Source: Nocardia asteroides (GTDB lineage Bacteria; Actinomycetota; Actinomycetes; Mycobacteriales; Mycobacteriaceae). Taken from it: a stretch of 64,000 nt of DNA. Positions 1 through 8,637 of the stretch are shown in pieces. The position numbers and the translations under genes are program-made. Under the pieces are notes generated by a model. It was not told where the DNA came from. It searched no databases and was given only the letters and a program-made list of their open reading frames with translations. Position 1 is the stretch's first letter. Each line of letters begins with the position of its first letter. The stretch is from contig CP082844.1 of NCBI GenBank assembly GCA_019930625.1, forward strand, positions 620,001 through 684,000. Direction: 5' to 3'.

Positions 1-1136
1 TTCTCCCGGACCTCGGCCACGTCGTCGCCGAGGATGTTGATGTGCCCGATCTTGCGGTCGGGGCGCTCGCCCTTGCCGTACAGGTGCACTTTCGCCTCGG
101 GGAGCCTGGCGAACAGGTGGTGCAGCCGCTCGTCCATCGACATCGCGGGAGCCTGCGGCGCGCCGAGGATGTTCGCCATCACGGTCACCGGGGCCAGCGG
201 CGAGGTGTCGCCGAGCGGGTAATCGAGCACGGCCCGCAGATGCTGCTCGAACTGCCCGGTGCGAGCGCCGTCCATCCCCCAGTGCCCGGAGTTGTGCGGG
301 CGCATCGCCAGCTCGTTCACCAGCAACTTCCCGTCCGTGGTCTCGAACAGCTCCACCGCCATGACGCCGACGACGCCGAGTTCACCGGCGAGGTTCAACG
401 CCATGGTCTCCGCCGCGGCGGCCGTATCCTCCGGCAGGCCGGGGGCCGGCGCGATGACGACCGCGCACTGGCCCTTGCGCTGCACGGTCTCCACCACCGG
501 CCAGGTCGCCGCCTGCCCGAACGGCGAGCGGGCCACCATCGCCGACAGCTCGCGTGCCAGGTCGATCTTCGCCTCGGCGAGCAACTGGACGCCGTGCGCC
601 AGCTGATCGGTGACGATCTGTTCGGCCGCGCCGGCGGATTCCGGCATCCAGACGCCGCGGCCGTCGTAACCACCGCGCACCGCCTTCAGCACGATCCGCC
701 AGCCGTGCTCGTCACCGAACCGCACGGCGTCGTCCACCGAGGTCACCGGCGTGAACGCGGGCACGGGCAGCCCGAGTCCGCTCAGTTTGGTGCGCATGGC
801 CAGCTTGTCCTGCGCGTAGACCAGCGCCTGTGGGGGCGGCTGCACGTTGACACCCTCGGCGACCAGCGCCTCCAAGTGCTCGGTCGGCACGTGCTCGTGG
901 TCGAAGGTCAGCGCGTGCGAGCCGACCGCCGCCTTGCGCAGGGCGGTCAGGTCGGTGTGGCTGCCGAGCACCACCTCCGGGCTCACCTGTGCGGCCGGGT
1001 CCTCGGGGTTCTCCGCGAGCACGCGCAGCCGCTGACCCAGCGCGATCGCCGCCTGGTGGGTCATGCGCGCCAACTGGCCGCCACCGATCATGGTGACGGT
1101 GGGCATTGCCGATGGATCGAAGGAACGTGCGCTCAC
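1..1136 (-). CDS. purK: N5-carboxyaminoimidazole ribonucleotide synthase (PurK), 3' end beyond window
   Basis: PurK uses ATP and bicarbonate to carboxylate aminoimidazole ribonucleotide in de novo purine synthesis; PurE normally acts next and is probably encoded just outside the window. The reading frame runs off the left edge, so only the C-terminal tail is missing. The N-terminus has the nucleotide-binding MIGGGQLARM motif; an ATP-grasp core follows (KAVRGGYDGRGVW, then ELFETTDGKLLVNELAMRPH). I chose GTG 1136 because a -10-like TATTGT ends 5 nt upstream, fitting a leaderless start, and because family members carry about 15 residues before the MIGGG motif. ATG 1106 is the alternative. The gene is divergent from the GtrA-like gene. 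Confidence 0.95.
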   Translation of the reverse strand, partial: MSARSFDPSAMPTVTMIGGGQLARMTHQAAIALGQRLRVLAENPEDPAAQVSPEVVLGSHTDLTALRKAAVGSHALTFDHEHVPTEHLEALVAEGVNVQPPPQALVYAQDKLAMRTKLSGLGLPVPAFTPVTSVDDAVRFGDEHGWRIVLKAVRGGYDGRGVWMPESAGAAEQIVTDQLAHGVQLLAEAKIDLARELSAMVARSPFGQAATWPVVETVQRKGQCAVVIAPAPGLPEDTAAAAETMALNLAGELGVVGVMAVELFETTDGKLLVNELAMRPHNSGHWGMDGARTGQFEQHLRAVLDYPLGDTSPLAPVTVMANILGAPQAPAMSMDERLHHLFARLPEAKVHLYGKGERPDRKIGHINILGDDVAEVRE

Positions 1137-1140
1137 GTCG

Positions 1141-1185
1141 GACAATATTGTCATGTCCGGCGCAAATGATGGGTACCGGTACACT
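1141..1185. promoter_or_regulatory. Divergent purK / GtrA-like control region
   Basis: A perfect 12-bp palindrome GACAATATTGTC (1141-1152) overlaps the -10-like TATTGT of purK on the minus strand (1147-1142). On the plus strand TACACT (1180-1185) ends 8 nt before the GTG of the GtrA-like gene, so transcription would begin at or next to the start codon. Neither start has a convincing ribosome binding site. Promoter positions are inferred from spacing only. Confidence 0.4.
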
Positions 1186-1193
1186 CCGGTCTT

Positions 1194-1733
1194 GTGTCAT
1201 TCGTCGACGACGTGGTCAGCGTCCTCCCCAAGCCGCTGCAAGATATCGCGTACCGGCATCGGGAACTGATCAAGTTCGCGATCGTCGGCGCCACCACGTT
1301 CGTGATCGACAGCGGCATCTTCTACGCGCTGAAGTGGACGGTGCTCGCGGAGAAACCGGTGACGGCCAAGATCATCTCCGGCGTCATCGCCGTGATCGCG
1401 TCCTACATCCTGAATCGGGAATGGTCGTTCAAGCACCGCGGCGGGCGGGAACGTCATCACGAAGCGCTGCTGTTCTTCGGCGTCAGCGGCGTCGGCGTCG
1501 TCCTGGCCTTCACGCCGTTGTGGATCTCCAGCTACATCTTCGACCTACGCCAGCCCAACGTGAGCTTCACGGTCGAGAACATCGCCGACTTCATCAGCGC
1601 GTTCATCATCGGCAATCTGCTGCAGATGGCGTTCCGTTTCTGGGCGATGCGCCGCTGGGTCTTCCCGGACGAAATGCGCGAATTGGAAGCGGAATTCGTG
1701 GACTTGGTGGAAGAGGAACTCGGCCGCAGCTGA
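1194..1733 (+). CDS. GtrA-like integral membrane protein
   Basis: This 179-residue protein belongs by appearance to the GtrA family: small membrane proteins proposed to help flip polyprenyl-linked sugars used in cell-envelope glycosylation. Four hydrophobic segments are visible (about residues 27-47, 58-75, 95-112 and 134-152). The typical motifs are present, FAIVGATTFVIDSGIF in the first helix and YILNREWSF after the second, with a charged C-terminal tail rich in Glu. The start is a GTG without an SD but with a TACACT box 8 nt upstream. It sits between purK and a two-component system, as the M. tuberculosis Rv3277 gene sits beside purK. Confidence 0.88.
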   Translation: MSFVDDVVSVLPKPLQDIAYRHRELIKFAIVGATTFVIDSGIFYALKWTVLAEKPVTAKIISGVIAVIASYILNREWSFKHRGGRERHHEALLFFGVSGVGVVLAFTPLWISSYIFDLRQPNVSFTVENIADFISAFIIGNLLQMAFRFWAMRRWVFPDEMRELEAEFVDLVEEELGRS

Positions 1734-1734
1734 G

Positions 1735-3039
1735 TCACCGCGGTTCGGGCACCGCCGCGTTCGGCGAACGCCCCTTCGAGGACCCGAGGAACACCGCGAA
1801 CAGCGCGGGCCTGCGCCGCTGCAATTCCAGCCGCCCGCCGTCCGCCTCGACCAGCGCCCGCGCCAGAGCGAGCCCCACGCCGGTGGAACCGCCCGCGGAG
1901 AAGCCTCGATCGAAGATGTGCGGCGCGAGTTCGTCACGCACTCCCTGCCCCTCGTCGGCGACCTCGACGCACACCAGCGGCTCCCGGTCGGCGCCCGGCC
2001 GCACCTCGCGCACCGACACCGTGCAGGTGCCGCCGCCGTGCATGAGCGCGTTGTCCACCAGCACCGCGACCGCCTCGCGCAGCCGCGAACCCGTGAGCGG
2101 CGCGCGCAGCGACTCGTCGCCGGTCAGCGTCAGGGTGCGGCCCGCCTCGGTGAACGGGTGGGTCCACTCGGCGACCACGCCGCGCAACTCGTCCATCACC
2201 GGTACCGGATCGCGATCGGCCGCATCCTCGTCGCGGGACGCGCGCACCAGGTCGTCGATCGCGTCGGTGAGCCGGTCGACCTGGGCCATCGCCTCCTCGG
2301 CTTCGTGCACCACCTCCGGATCGGCATGCGCCGACAGCTCGTCGAGGCGCAACCGCACGGCGGTCAACCTGCTGCGCAACTGATGGGAGACGTCCGCCAC
2401 CAGTGCGTGTTCGCGCTGCAGCCGTCCGGCGATCTCCACGGTCGCGGAGTCGAGCACGTCGGAGACCCGATCCAGTTCCGCGATGCCGTGCCTGCGCGAA
2501 TCGGGCCGGAAATCGCCCATCGCCAGCCGCGCCGCCCGCGCCGCGACATCGCGCAGCGGATCGGCCACCCGCCGGGCGGTGACCACCGCGACCGAGACCG
2601 CCGCGCCGAGCGACGCGAGCACCGCCAGCGCGACCACCGCGACCGCTTGGCGCTGCATGGCGTGCATCGGCGCCGAGGGCACCTCCAGGCGCAGCGAACC
2701 GGACGTGCCCATCGACAGCGATTCGACGAGCGGATCGTGCACCTGCGCCACCCCGATGTCGCGGCGGAGGGCGTTGTCCTTCTGCGAGGGATAGACGATG
2801 GTGAGCCTGCCGTTCTCGGGCACCAGCGGCGCCACCGACCGGATGTCCAGCTCGCCGAGCACCATGCCGTCGCGCTCCTGCGCGATGATCTCCGCGGCGA
2901 TCCGGTCCAGCCGGTTCTGGAGGTCGTTGCGGGTGATGTCCTCCACCCACAACCACGCCGTGTAGATGAGCGGCACGCCGAGCACCACCGTGGTGAGGGT
3001 CAGCACGGTGAGCATGGAACGCAGGATCCGGCGGCGCAC
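1735..3039 (-). CDS. Two-component sensor histidine kinase
   Basis: A 434-residue membrane sensor kinase. A first transmembrane helix lies at about 9-30, an extracellular loop of roughly 100 residues follows, and a second helix is at about 131-155. A HAMP segment leads to the dimerisation/phosphoacceptor helix with VSHQLRSRLTAVRL, where His219 is the phosphorylated residue. ATPase motifs follow: N-box VDNALMHGGG, G1 DEGQGV and G2 TGVGLALARAL. The residue after the H-box LRS is Arg where Pro or Thr-Pro is usual. The GTG start is 1 nt after the stop of the response regulator gene, so the two are cotranscribed. The input signal cannot be read from the sequence. Confidence 0.92.
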   Translation of the reverse strand: MRRRILRSMLTVLTLTTVVLGVPLIYTAWLWVEDITRNDLQNRLDRIAAEIIAQERDGMVLGELDIRSVAPLVPENGRLTIVYPSQKDNALRRDIGVAQVHDPLVESLSMGTSGSLRLEVPSAPMHAMQRQAVAVVALAVLASLGAAVSVAVVTARRVADPLRDVAARAARLAMGDFRPDSRRHGIAELDRVSDVLDSATVEIAGRLQREHALVADVSHQLRSRLTAVRLRLDELSAHADPEVVHEAEEAMAQVDRLTDAIDDLVRASRDEDAADRDPVPVMDELRGVVAEWTHPFTEAGRTLTLTGDESLRAPLTGSRLREAVAVLVDNALMHGGGTCTVSVREVRPGADREPLVCVEVADEGQGVRDELAPHIFDRGFSAGGSTGVGLALARALVEADGGRLELQRRRPALFAVFLGSSKGRSPNAAVPEPR

Positions 3040-3040
3040 G

Positions 3041-3718
3041 TCAGTCCGTGTTCAGCCGGAAGCCGACGCCGCGGACGGTGACGATGCGCCGTTCGGCCAT
3101 GGGCCCCTCGTCGCCGATCTTGCGGCGCAGCCAGGACATGTGCATGTCCAAGGTCTTGGAACCGCGCAATTCCGCGTCGCCCCACACTTCGCGCAGGATG
3201 GTCTCGCGCGGCACCACTTGGCCCGCCCGGTCGATCAGCACCTTGAGCAGCTCGTATTCCTTGTTGGCCAAACCGATTTCGATGCCGTTGACCAGCACCC
3301 GCCGCGCGGCGGGCTCCAGGCGGATGCCGCCGACCTCCACCGTGTCGTCACCGATTCCGCTGCGCCGCAACAGCGCTCGCACCCGGGCGAGCAGCTCGGC
3401 CAGGCGGAACGGTTTGCCGACGTAGTCGTCGGCGCCGGCGTCCAGCCCCACGACGAAATCCACCTCGTCGGTGCGAGCGGTGAGCATCAAGACCGCCAGA
3501 TCCGCTCCGCGGGCACGCACTTGACGGCATACCTCCAGCCCGTCCATGCCGGGCAGGCCGAGGTCGAGGATGAGCAGGTCATGACCGCCTTCCAGCGCCC
3601 GCTGCAACACGGCCGGGCCGAAACTCTCGACGGTCACCGAGTAGCCCTCGCGCCCGAGCGCGCGCGACAGCGGGGCGGCGATGGCCTCGTCGTCCTCGGC
3701 CAGCAGTACAGCGGTCAT
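3041..3718 (-). CDS. OmpR/PhoB-family response regulator
   Basis: This 225-residue regulator has an N-terminal receiver domain and a C-terminal winged-helix DNA-binding domain. Acidic residues EDD lie at 8-10, the phosphoacceptor is Asp52 (LILDLGLPGMDG), and the switch residues Thr80 and Lys102 (GKPF) are present. The C-terminal half carries the OmpR-type effector pattern (NKEYELLKVL, SKTLDMHMSWLRRKIG, VRGVGFRL). It is the first gene of a two-gene operon with the histidine kinase, with 1 nt between them. This pair is absent from the corresponding M. tuberculosis position as I recall it, so it looks like a lineage-specific insertion between the GtrA-like and PH-domain genes. Confidence 0.94.
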   Translation of the reverse strand: MTAVLLAEDDEAIAAPLSRALGREGYSVTVESFGPAVLQRALEGGHDLLILDLGLPGMDGLEVCRQVRARGADLAVLMLTARTDEVDFVVGLDAGADDYVGKPFRLAELLARVRALLRRSGIGDDTVEVGGIRLEPAARRVLVNGIEIGLANKEYELLKVLIDRAGQVVPRETILREVWGDAELRGSKTLDMHMSWLRRKIGDEGPMAERRIVTVRGVGFRLNTD

Positions 3719-3735
3719 ACGCCCAGGTTACGGGC

Positions 3736-4281
3736 TCAGCGGTAGCTGCGATGGTCGTCCCAGCGCTCGTCGCGCCCGTCGCGATGGCGTTCCACCTCGA
3801 AAACCTGGTGGTACAGCAGGGCGTGCACCTGCTGTACCGACGGGATGTCGTCGTACTCCAACGGCTCCGAGGAGGACGACTCGATGATCAACGTTCCGGT
3901 GCCGAGCAACCGATCGAACAGCCCGTGCCGGAACTGCACACTGGAGATCCGGCTCATCGGGATGTCGATGCCGCTGTGGGTGATCACGCCCTGGCGCACG
4001 AGCACACGCCGGTCGGTGACGATGAAATGCGTCGACTGCCAGGTGACAATCGGTGCGACACAGCGCCATAGGAGAATCCCCAGGTAGACCACGAGCACCG
4101 TGACGAGCAGCGCCGACAGTGTCGTGCCCTCGGCCTTGCGTGAGACGAGTCCCCCTGCGAAACCGGCGAGCGCCGTGGCGGCGATGAGCGTCACGATCGG
4201 CCAGAAGAGCATCTTCCAATGCGGATGGCGATGGAGCAGCAAGTGTTCCTCCGGCGCCAGCACATCCTCCGGATAACCCAT
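3736..4281 (-). CDS. PH-domain membrane protein (Rv3278c-like)
   Basis: This 181-residue protein starts MGYPEDVLAPEEHLLLHRHPHWK. It has two adjacent transmembrane segments (about 25-47 and 51-70), followed by a bacterial PH-like domain containing VTDRRVLVRQGVITHSGIDIPMSRI, the usual signature of the YdbS/YdbT-type family. The start at 4281 agrees with mycobacterial homologues; a longer in-frame extension to 4323 has no support. The function is unknown. Its conserved place next to birA and the carboxylase genes in mycobacteria suggests an old neighbourhood rather than a shared pathway. The 13 C-terminal residues are rich in Arg, Asp and His. Confidence 0.9.
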   Translation of the reverse strand: MGYPEDVLAPEEHLLLHRHPHWKMLFWPIVTLIAATALAGFAGGLVSRKAEGTTLSALLVTVLVVYLGILLWRCVAPIVTWQSTHFIVTDRRVLVRQGVITHSGIDIPMSRISSVQFRHGLFDRLLGTGTLIIESSSSEPLEYDDIPSVQQVHALLYHQVFEVERHRDGRDERWDDHRSYR

Positions 4282-4470
4282 GTCAGGAACACTACCGCCT
4301 GAAGATGCCCGAACGGCTGACACCGCAGCGCGTCATGCTGCACAATCGGCAGCCTGCGTGTGACTATTCCGCGCAGGTGCTTCTCCGCTCGATCTGGCTC
4401 TGTCCCGCCCGAAGTGCACAGCACGACGCCCGGCTCAGCATCATCGCCGATTCCGACTGTGGAGGAACGC

Positions 4471-5424
4471 GTGACCGAAGACCTGACCCCGCTGCAAATA
4501 CTGGCCGAGCTCGAGCCGGTCGCCGAAGAGAATCTCGATCGGCACCTGTCCATGGCGAAGGACTGGAATCCGCACGATTACATTCCGTGGAGCCAGGGCC
4601 GCAATTTCGCCGCCCTCGGCGGCGCGGACTGGGAGCCGGATCAATCGAGACTCAGCGAGGTCGCCCGGGTCGCCATGATCACCAACCTGCTCACCGAGGA
4701 CAACCTGCCCTCCTACCACCGGGAGATCGCGCAGAACTTCTCCGAGGACGGCCCGTGGGGCGTTTGGGTGGACCGCTGGACCGCCGAGGAGAACCGCCAC
4801 GGCATCGCCATGCGGGACTACCTGGTGGTCACCCGCGGCGTCGATCCGGTCGCCCTGGAAGAGGCCCGGATGATCCACATGAGCACCGGTGTCCAGTCGC
4901 CGGACGGGTGGGGCGGATTCCTCGCGAGCATCGCCTACGTCACCTTCCAGGAACTGGCCACCCGCGTCTCGCACCGCAATACGGGCAAGGCGTGCAACGA
5001 CGCGGTTGCCGATCGAATGCTCCAGCGCATCGCGGCCGACGAGAACCTGCACATGATCTTCTATCGCTCGGTGTGCGGTGCGGCACTGGACCTCGTGCCC
5101 GACCAGGCGATGCCCGCGATCACCAGGATTGTGACGAACTTCGTGATGCCCGGCGCCGGGATGCCCAATTTCCGCCGCTACGGCGTGCTCATGGCCAAAC
5201 ACGGCATCTACGACCTGCGCCAGCACTTGGAGGAGGTGCTCCAGCCGGTGTTCAAGCAGTGGAACGTCTTCGACCGCTCCGATTTCGGGCCGCGCGGCGA
5301 GCAGGCGCGCGACGAACTGGGCGAGTACGTCGAGAAGCTGGGCAAGGACGTGGTCAAGTTCGAGGAGCAGCGCGACCGTGCTCTGGCCCGTGATGCCGCG
5401 CGCGGCGTCACCCAGCACGCCTGA
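4471..5424 (+). CDS. Acyl-ACP desaturase (DesA-like)
   Basis: This 317-residue soluble diiron desaturase resembles M. tuberculosis DesA1/DesA2, which introduce double bonds into ACP-bound fatty acids for membrane or mycolate synthesis. The two diiron EXXH-type ligand sets are visible: EENRH at 106-110 and DENLH at 190-194, with further Glu ligands expected at about 75 and 161 (TFQELATR). Conserved blocks LSMAKDWNPHDYIPW and NLPSYHREIAQNF match the family. The GTG start at 4471 has an ideal SD, GGAGGA with 4-5 nt spacing. It faces birA and is divergent from the PH-domain gene. It is not part of the corresponding M. tuberculosis segment. Confidence 0.92.
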   Translation: MTEDLTPLQILAELEPVAEENLDRHLSMAKDWNPHDYIPWSQGRNFAALGGADWEPDQSRLSEVARVAMITNLLTEDNLPSYHREIAQNFSEDGPWGVWVDRWTAEENRHGIAMRDYLVVTRGVDPVALEEARMIHMSTGVQSPDGWGGFLASIAYVTFQELATRVSHRNTGKACNDAVADRMLQRIAADENLHMIFYRSVCGAALDLVPDQAMPAITRIVTNFVMPGAGMPNFRRYGVLMAKHGIYDLRQHLEEVLQPVFKQWNVFDRSDFGPRGEQARDELGEYVEKLGKDVVKFEEQRDRALARDAARGVTQHA

Positions 5425-5502
5425 GCGCCACTACGCGCGATCCGATCGACAACGGGCGATCCGGAGGAGGCGCGGTCGTGCCGCGCCGCCGAGCGAACCG
5501 GG

Positions 5503-6306
5503 TCAGTACTGGGCGCGCAGGTGCGTCACGTCGCCCGCGGACACCGCTTGGTCGCCGATGAGCAGGCGGCCGTAGTCGTCGACGCCTTCGGCGACGCCGG
5601 TCAGCGTCCGTCCCCCGGGCAGCTCGGCGCGCACTTCGGTGCCGATCGTCGCGCACCGTTCCCGGTAGGCGGCGGCCAGCTCGTCGGTCGCCCAGTCCGC
5701 GTCGCGCCACGAGGTGAAGCGGCGGGCGAACTCCGTCAGCACCGATCGCACGAGCACCGTGCGATCGGTCTCGCGCGCGCCCGCGATGGTCAATGAAGTG
5801 GCGTGCGGCACCGGCAGTTCTTCTTCGGTGAGACTCACGTTGAGCCCGAGCCCGATCACGACGGCGGGCGCGCCACCCGCGTTCGACGCGACCTCGGCCA
5901 GGATGCCCGCCACCTTGCGGCCCTCGATCAGCACATCGTTGGGCCACTTCAACTCCGCGGCCACACTCGCCGTCGTCCGCAGCGCGTCCACCACGGCGAC
6001 GCCGGTCAGCAGCGCCAGCCAGGCGAGCGAGGCCGGACCGATCCCGGGCAACCGCACCAGCAGCGACATCGCCAGCTGCGCCCGGGGCGGGCTGACCCAG
6101 GTGCGCGCGTGCCTGCCGCGCCCTTGCACCTGGGTCTCGGCCAGGAGAACCACGTGGTCGGCGCCCGGATCGGCCGCCCGGGCGATCAGGTCCGCGTTCG
6201 TGGACCCGGTCGACTCCACCACGTCGATCCGGGAGAAGAACGACAGCTCGGGCGACTCGGCGGCACCGCGCCGCAATTGCTCTGCATCCAAGGGTGGCCT
6301 CTGCAC
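5503..6306 (-). CDS. birA: Biotin-[acetyl-CoA-carboxylase] ligase
   Basis: BirA activates biotin with ATP and attaches it to the carrier-domain lysine, here most obviously AccA3 (Lys567) encoded 5 kb downstream. At 267 residues it is the short form with no N-terminal helix-turn-helix, so it should not act as a repressor. Visible motifs are STGSTNADL, the biotinyl-AMP loop GRGRHARTW, KWPNDVL and GIGLN-like VIGLGLNV, and a C-terminal SH3-like part (GRLLIGDQAVSAGDVTHLR). The start is GTG 6306. It is convergent with the desaturase gene and is followed upstream by a small repeat protein on the same strand, which ends 27 nt before it. Confidence 0.95.
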   Translation of the reverse strand: MQRPPLDAEQLRRGAAESPELSFFSRIDVVESTGSTNADLIARAADPGADHVVLLAETQVQGRGRHARTWVSPPRAQLAMSLLVRLPGIGPASLAWLALLTGVAVVDALRTTASVAAELKWPNDVLIEGRKVAGILAEVASNAGGAPAVVIGLGLNVSLTEEELPVPHATSLTIAGARETDRTVLVRSVLTEFARRFTSWRDADWATDELAAAYRERCATIGTEVRAELPGGRTLTGVAEGVDDYGRLLIGDQAVSAGDVTHLRAQY

Positions 6307-6333
6307 ACCGGCAGGCTACTCGCCGCCGGAGCG

Positions 6334-6597
6334 CTAACCGGCCAGGTCGTATTCGAATACGATCGGGTCGGACGACGCCATGCCCGCACGGTCGCCGCCC
6401 TCCCCCTCGGCTTCGGCAGTCTCGGCCCAGTACTCGGGCTCGCCGTACTTCGGCGCCGTCTCGGCGGTCCGCGTCCACGCCGCCGCGGCGGCGTACTCGG
6501 GGGCCGCCGCGGCGGCGTACTCGGGGGCCGCCGCGGCGGCGTACTCGGGGGCCGCCGCGGCGGCGTACTCGGCGAAGGCCCTACCCCATTCCCACAT
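6334..6597 (-). CDS. Small Ala/Glu/Tyr repeat protein, function unknown
   Basis: An 87-residue acidic protein beginning MWEWGRAFAEYAAAAAPEY. Residues 9-40 are four copies of an eight-residue unit EYAAAAAP (the last ends in W). A second half follows that is rich in Glu, Ala and Gly, with scattered EY or KYGEPEYW motifs, ending in VFEYDLAG. The gene is credible despite low complexity because a strong SD (GGGGAGGAG, 6 nt spacing) precedes the ATG and it is co-oriented with birA, 27 nt upstream of it. It has no signal peptide, and I do not recognise the family. The 24-bp DNA unit keeps frame if copies are gained or lost. Confidence 0.6.
   Translation of the reverse strand: MWEWGRAFAEYAAAAAPEYAAAAAPEYAAAAAPEYAAAAAWTRTAETAPKYGEPEYWAETAEAEGEGGDRAGMASSDPIVFEYDLAG
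6479..6574 (-). repeat. 24-bp tandem repeat, four units
   Basis: Four head-to-tail 24-bp units (6479-6502, 6503-6526, 6527-6550, 6551-6574) are identical except for the last two bases of the final one. On the minus strand each encodes EYAAAAAP in the small repeat protein. The unit length is a multiple of three, so slippage would change protein length without a frameshift. Confidence 0.9.
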
Positions 6598-6789
6598 GAC
6601 GGGCTCCTCCCCTGAGCTCGAAAATCCGTCGCCTCGAGGCTATCCGGAACCCGCCCGTGAACGATACTTGTTTTCCGCCCCGTCAACCCGGCTACCGACC
6701 AGGAAGTTTGCGTCGGAAATATGATCTAGCTGCGGTTTTCTACTCATGGGTAGCCCGGACTTGGTTAGAAGGAAATGGCTGGTACTGGT

Positions 6790-6803
6790 TACACTCCGAT
6801 GCC
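6790..6803 (+). promoter_or_regulatory. Probable near-leaderless promoter of accD5
   Basis: TACACT (6790-6795) fits an actinobacterial -10 box. It ends 8 nt before the accD5 ATG at 6804, so transcription would begin within about 2 nt of the start codon. No SD is present in the last 12 nt. The -35 is unclear; the whole 6598-6803 stretch is noticeably less GC-rich than the genes around it. Confidence 0.4.
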
Positions 6804-8444
6804 ATGACGAGTGTCCAGCAGCAGCCCGCATCAGGTCCGGCGGGCGACCCCGATATCCACACCACCGCCGGGAAGCTGGCTGACCTGCGGAATCGGCTGG
6901 AAGAGGCCAAGCACCCGATGGGTGAGGCCGCGGTCGACAAGGTGCACGCGAAGGGCAAGATGACCGCCCGCGAGCGCATCCTCGCCCTGCTGGACGAAGG
7001 CTCCTTCGTGGAACTCGACGCCCTGGCCCGCCATCGCAGCGTGAACTTCGGGCTGGAGAACAACCGCCCGCTCGGCGACGGCGTGGTGACCGGGTACGGC
7101 ACCATCGACGGCCGCGACGTCTGCATCTTCAGCCAGGACGTCACGGTGTTCGGTGGCAGTCTCGGCGAGGTCTACGGCGAGAAGATCGTCAAGGTGATGG
7201 ACCTGGCTCTGAAGACCGGCCGCCCGTTGATCGGCATCAACGAGGGCGCGGGCGCGCGCATCCAGGAGGGCGTGGTCTCCCTCGGCCTCTACGGCGAGAT
7301 CTTCCACCGCAACATCCAGGCCTCGGGCGTGATCCCGCAGATCTCGCTGATCATGGGCCCGGCCGCCGGTGGGCACGTGTACTCCCCCGCACTGACCGAC
7401 TTCGTCGTGATGGTCGACGGCACCAGCCAGATGTTCGTCACCGGCCCGGACGTCATCAAGACGGTCACCGGCGAGGACGTCACCATGGAGGACCTGGGCG
7501 GCGCGCACACGCACATGACCAAGTCCGGCGTCGCGCACTACGTCGCCTCCGGCGAGCAGGACGCGCTGGACTACGTCAAGGATCTGCTGTCCTACCTGCC
7601 GAGCAACAACCGCGCCGAGGCGCCGCGGTTCCCTGCCACCGACCCGATTCCGGGCGCGATCGAGGACTCGCTCACCGAGGAGGATCTCGAGCTGGACTCG
7701 ATCATCCCGGACTCGCCGAACCAGCCCTACGACATGCACGAGGTCATTCGTCGCCTGCTCGACGACGACGAGTTCCTGGAGGTGCAGGCCGAGCGCGCGA
7801 TGAACGTCATCGTCGGCTTCGGCCGGATCGACGGCCGCAGCGTCGGCATCGTGGCCAACCAGCCCACCCAGTTCGCGGGCTGCCTGGACATCGACGCCTC
7901 GGAGAAGGCCGCGCGCTTCGTGCGCACCTGCGACGCGTTCAACGTCCCGATCATCACCCTGGTCGACGTGCCCGGGTTCCTGCCCGGCACCGGGCAGGAG
8001 TACAACGGCATCATCCGGCGCGGCGCGAAGCTGCTCTACGCCTACGGTGAGGCCACTGTGGGCAAAATCACGATCATCACCCGCAAGGCCTACGGCGGCG
8101 CCTACGACGTCATGGGTTCCAAGCACATGGGCGCCGATGTGAACCTCGCGTGGCCGACTGCTCAGATCGCGGTCATGGGCGCTTCGGGCGCTGTCGGATT
8201 CGTCTACCGCAAGCAGCTGCAGCAGGCCGCCAAAGACGGCCAAGACGTCGATGCGCTGCGGCTCGAGCTCCAGAACGAGTACGAGGACACGCTCGTGAAC
8301 CCGTACGTCGCCGCCGAGCGCGGCTACGTGGACGCGGTGATCCCGCCGTCGCACACCCGCGGCCAGATCGTGTCCGCGCTGCGACTGCTCGAACGCAAGA
8401 TGGTGACCCTTCCGCCGAAGAAACACGGCAACATCCCGCTGTGA
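6804..8444 (+). CDS. accD5: Acyl-CoA carboxylase beta (carboxyltransferase) subunit AccD5
   Basis: This 546-residue carboxyltransferase moves CO2 from carboxybiotin to propionyl- or acetyl-CoA, supplying methylmalonyl-CoA or malonyl-CoA for fatty and methyl-branched lipid synthesis. Crotonase-fold motifs are clear in both halves: AGARIQEG and [15 protein letters not shown] in the N-terminal half, and [26 protein letters not shown] and [18 protein letters not shown] in the C-terminal half. The start MTSVQQQP at 6804 lacks an SD but has a TACACT box just upstream. The partners AccE5 (downstream) and AccA3 (11604) are in the same neighbourhood, as in M. tuberculosis. A hairpin overlaps the stop codon. 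Confidence 0.97.
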   Translation: MTSVQQQPASGPAGDPDIHTTAGKLADLRNRLEEAKHPMGEAAVDKVHAKGKMTARERILALLDEGSFVELDALARHRSVNFGLENNRPLGDGVVTGYGTIDGRDVCIFSQDVTVFGGSLGEVYGEKIVKVMDLALKTGRPLIGINEGAGARIQEGVVSLGLYGEIFHRNIQASGVIPQISLIMGPAAGGHVYSPALTDFVVMVDGTSQMFVTGPDVIKTVTGEDVTMEDLGGAHTHMTKSGVAHYVASGEQDALDYVKDLLSYLPSNNRAEAPRFPATDPIPGAIEDSLTEEDLELDSIIPDSPNQPYDMHEVIRRLLDDDEFLEVQAERAMNVIVGFGRIDGRSVGIVANQPTQFAGCLDIDASEKAARFVRTCDAFNVPIITLVDVPGFLPGTGQEYNGIIRRGAKLLYAYGEATVGKITIITRKAYGGAYDVMGSKHMGADVNLAWPTAQIAVMGASGAVGFVYRKQLQQAAKDGQDVDALRLELQNEYEDTLVNPYVAAERGYVDAVIPPSHTRGQIVSALRLLERKMVTLPPKKHGNIPL

Positions 8445-8462
8445 TCGAGCGATACGCTCGAT
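8444..8462 (+). terminator. Hairpin at the accD5 stop codon
   Basis: ATCGAGCG-ATA-CGCTCGAT is a perfect 8-bp stem with a 3-nt loop. It begins on the last base of the accD5 TGA. There is no following U-tract, so it may be an mRNA-stabilising or attenuating hairpin rather than a full terminator. It separates accD5 from accE5, which lies 193 nt downstream. Confidence 0.45.
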
Positions 8463-8637
8463 AGGCCGCGCACAAAGGGTGGCGTCGGACTCGGTAGCAC
8501 TTACCCTGGCGTGTACCGCCTTGTTGCAAAGACGCAACGAGTGAATCCGAGGATGATCGCTTCATCCATAGCTTGTCGGAAAACGGGAACAGCCTGATCA
8601 GTTCACCTGATTCGAGGCGAAGAGAGGACCTGGCACT

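Noticed and set aside
6479..6574. CRISPR-like array of short repeats
   Set aside because: The 24-bp units are contiguous with no spacers, and they encode an in-frame peptide repeat.
6380..6724. Plus-strand open frame across the 24-bp repeats (AYSGAAAA repeats)
   Set aside because: It has no SD or sensible N-terminus, while the minus-strand frame has a strong SD at its ATG.
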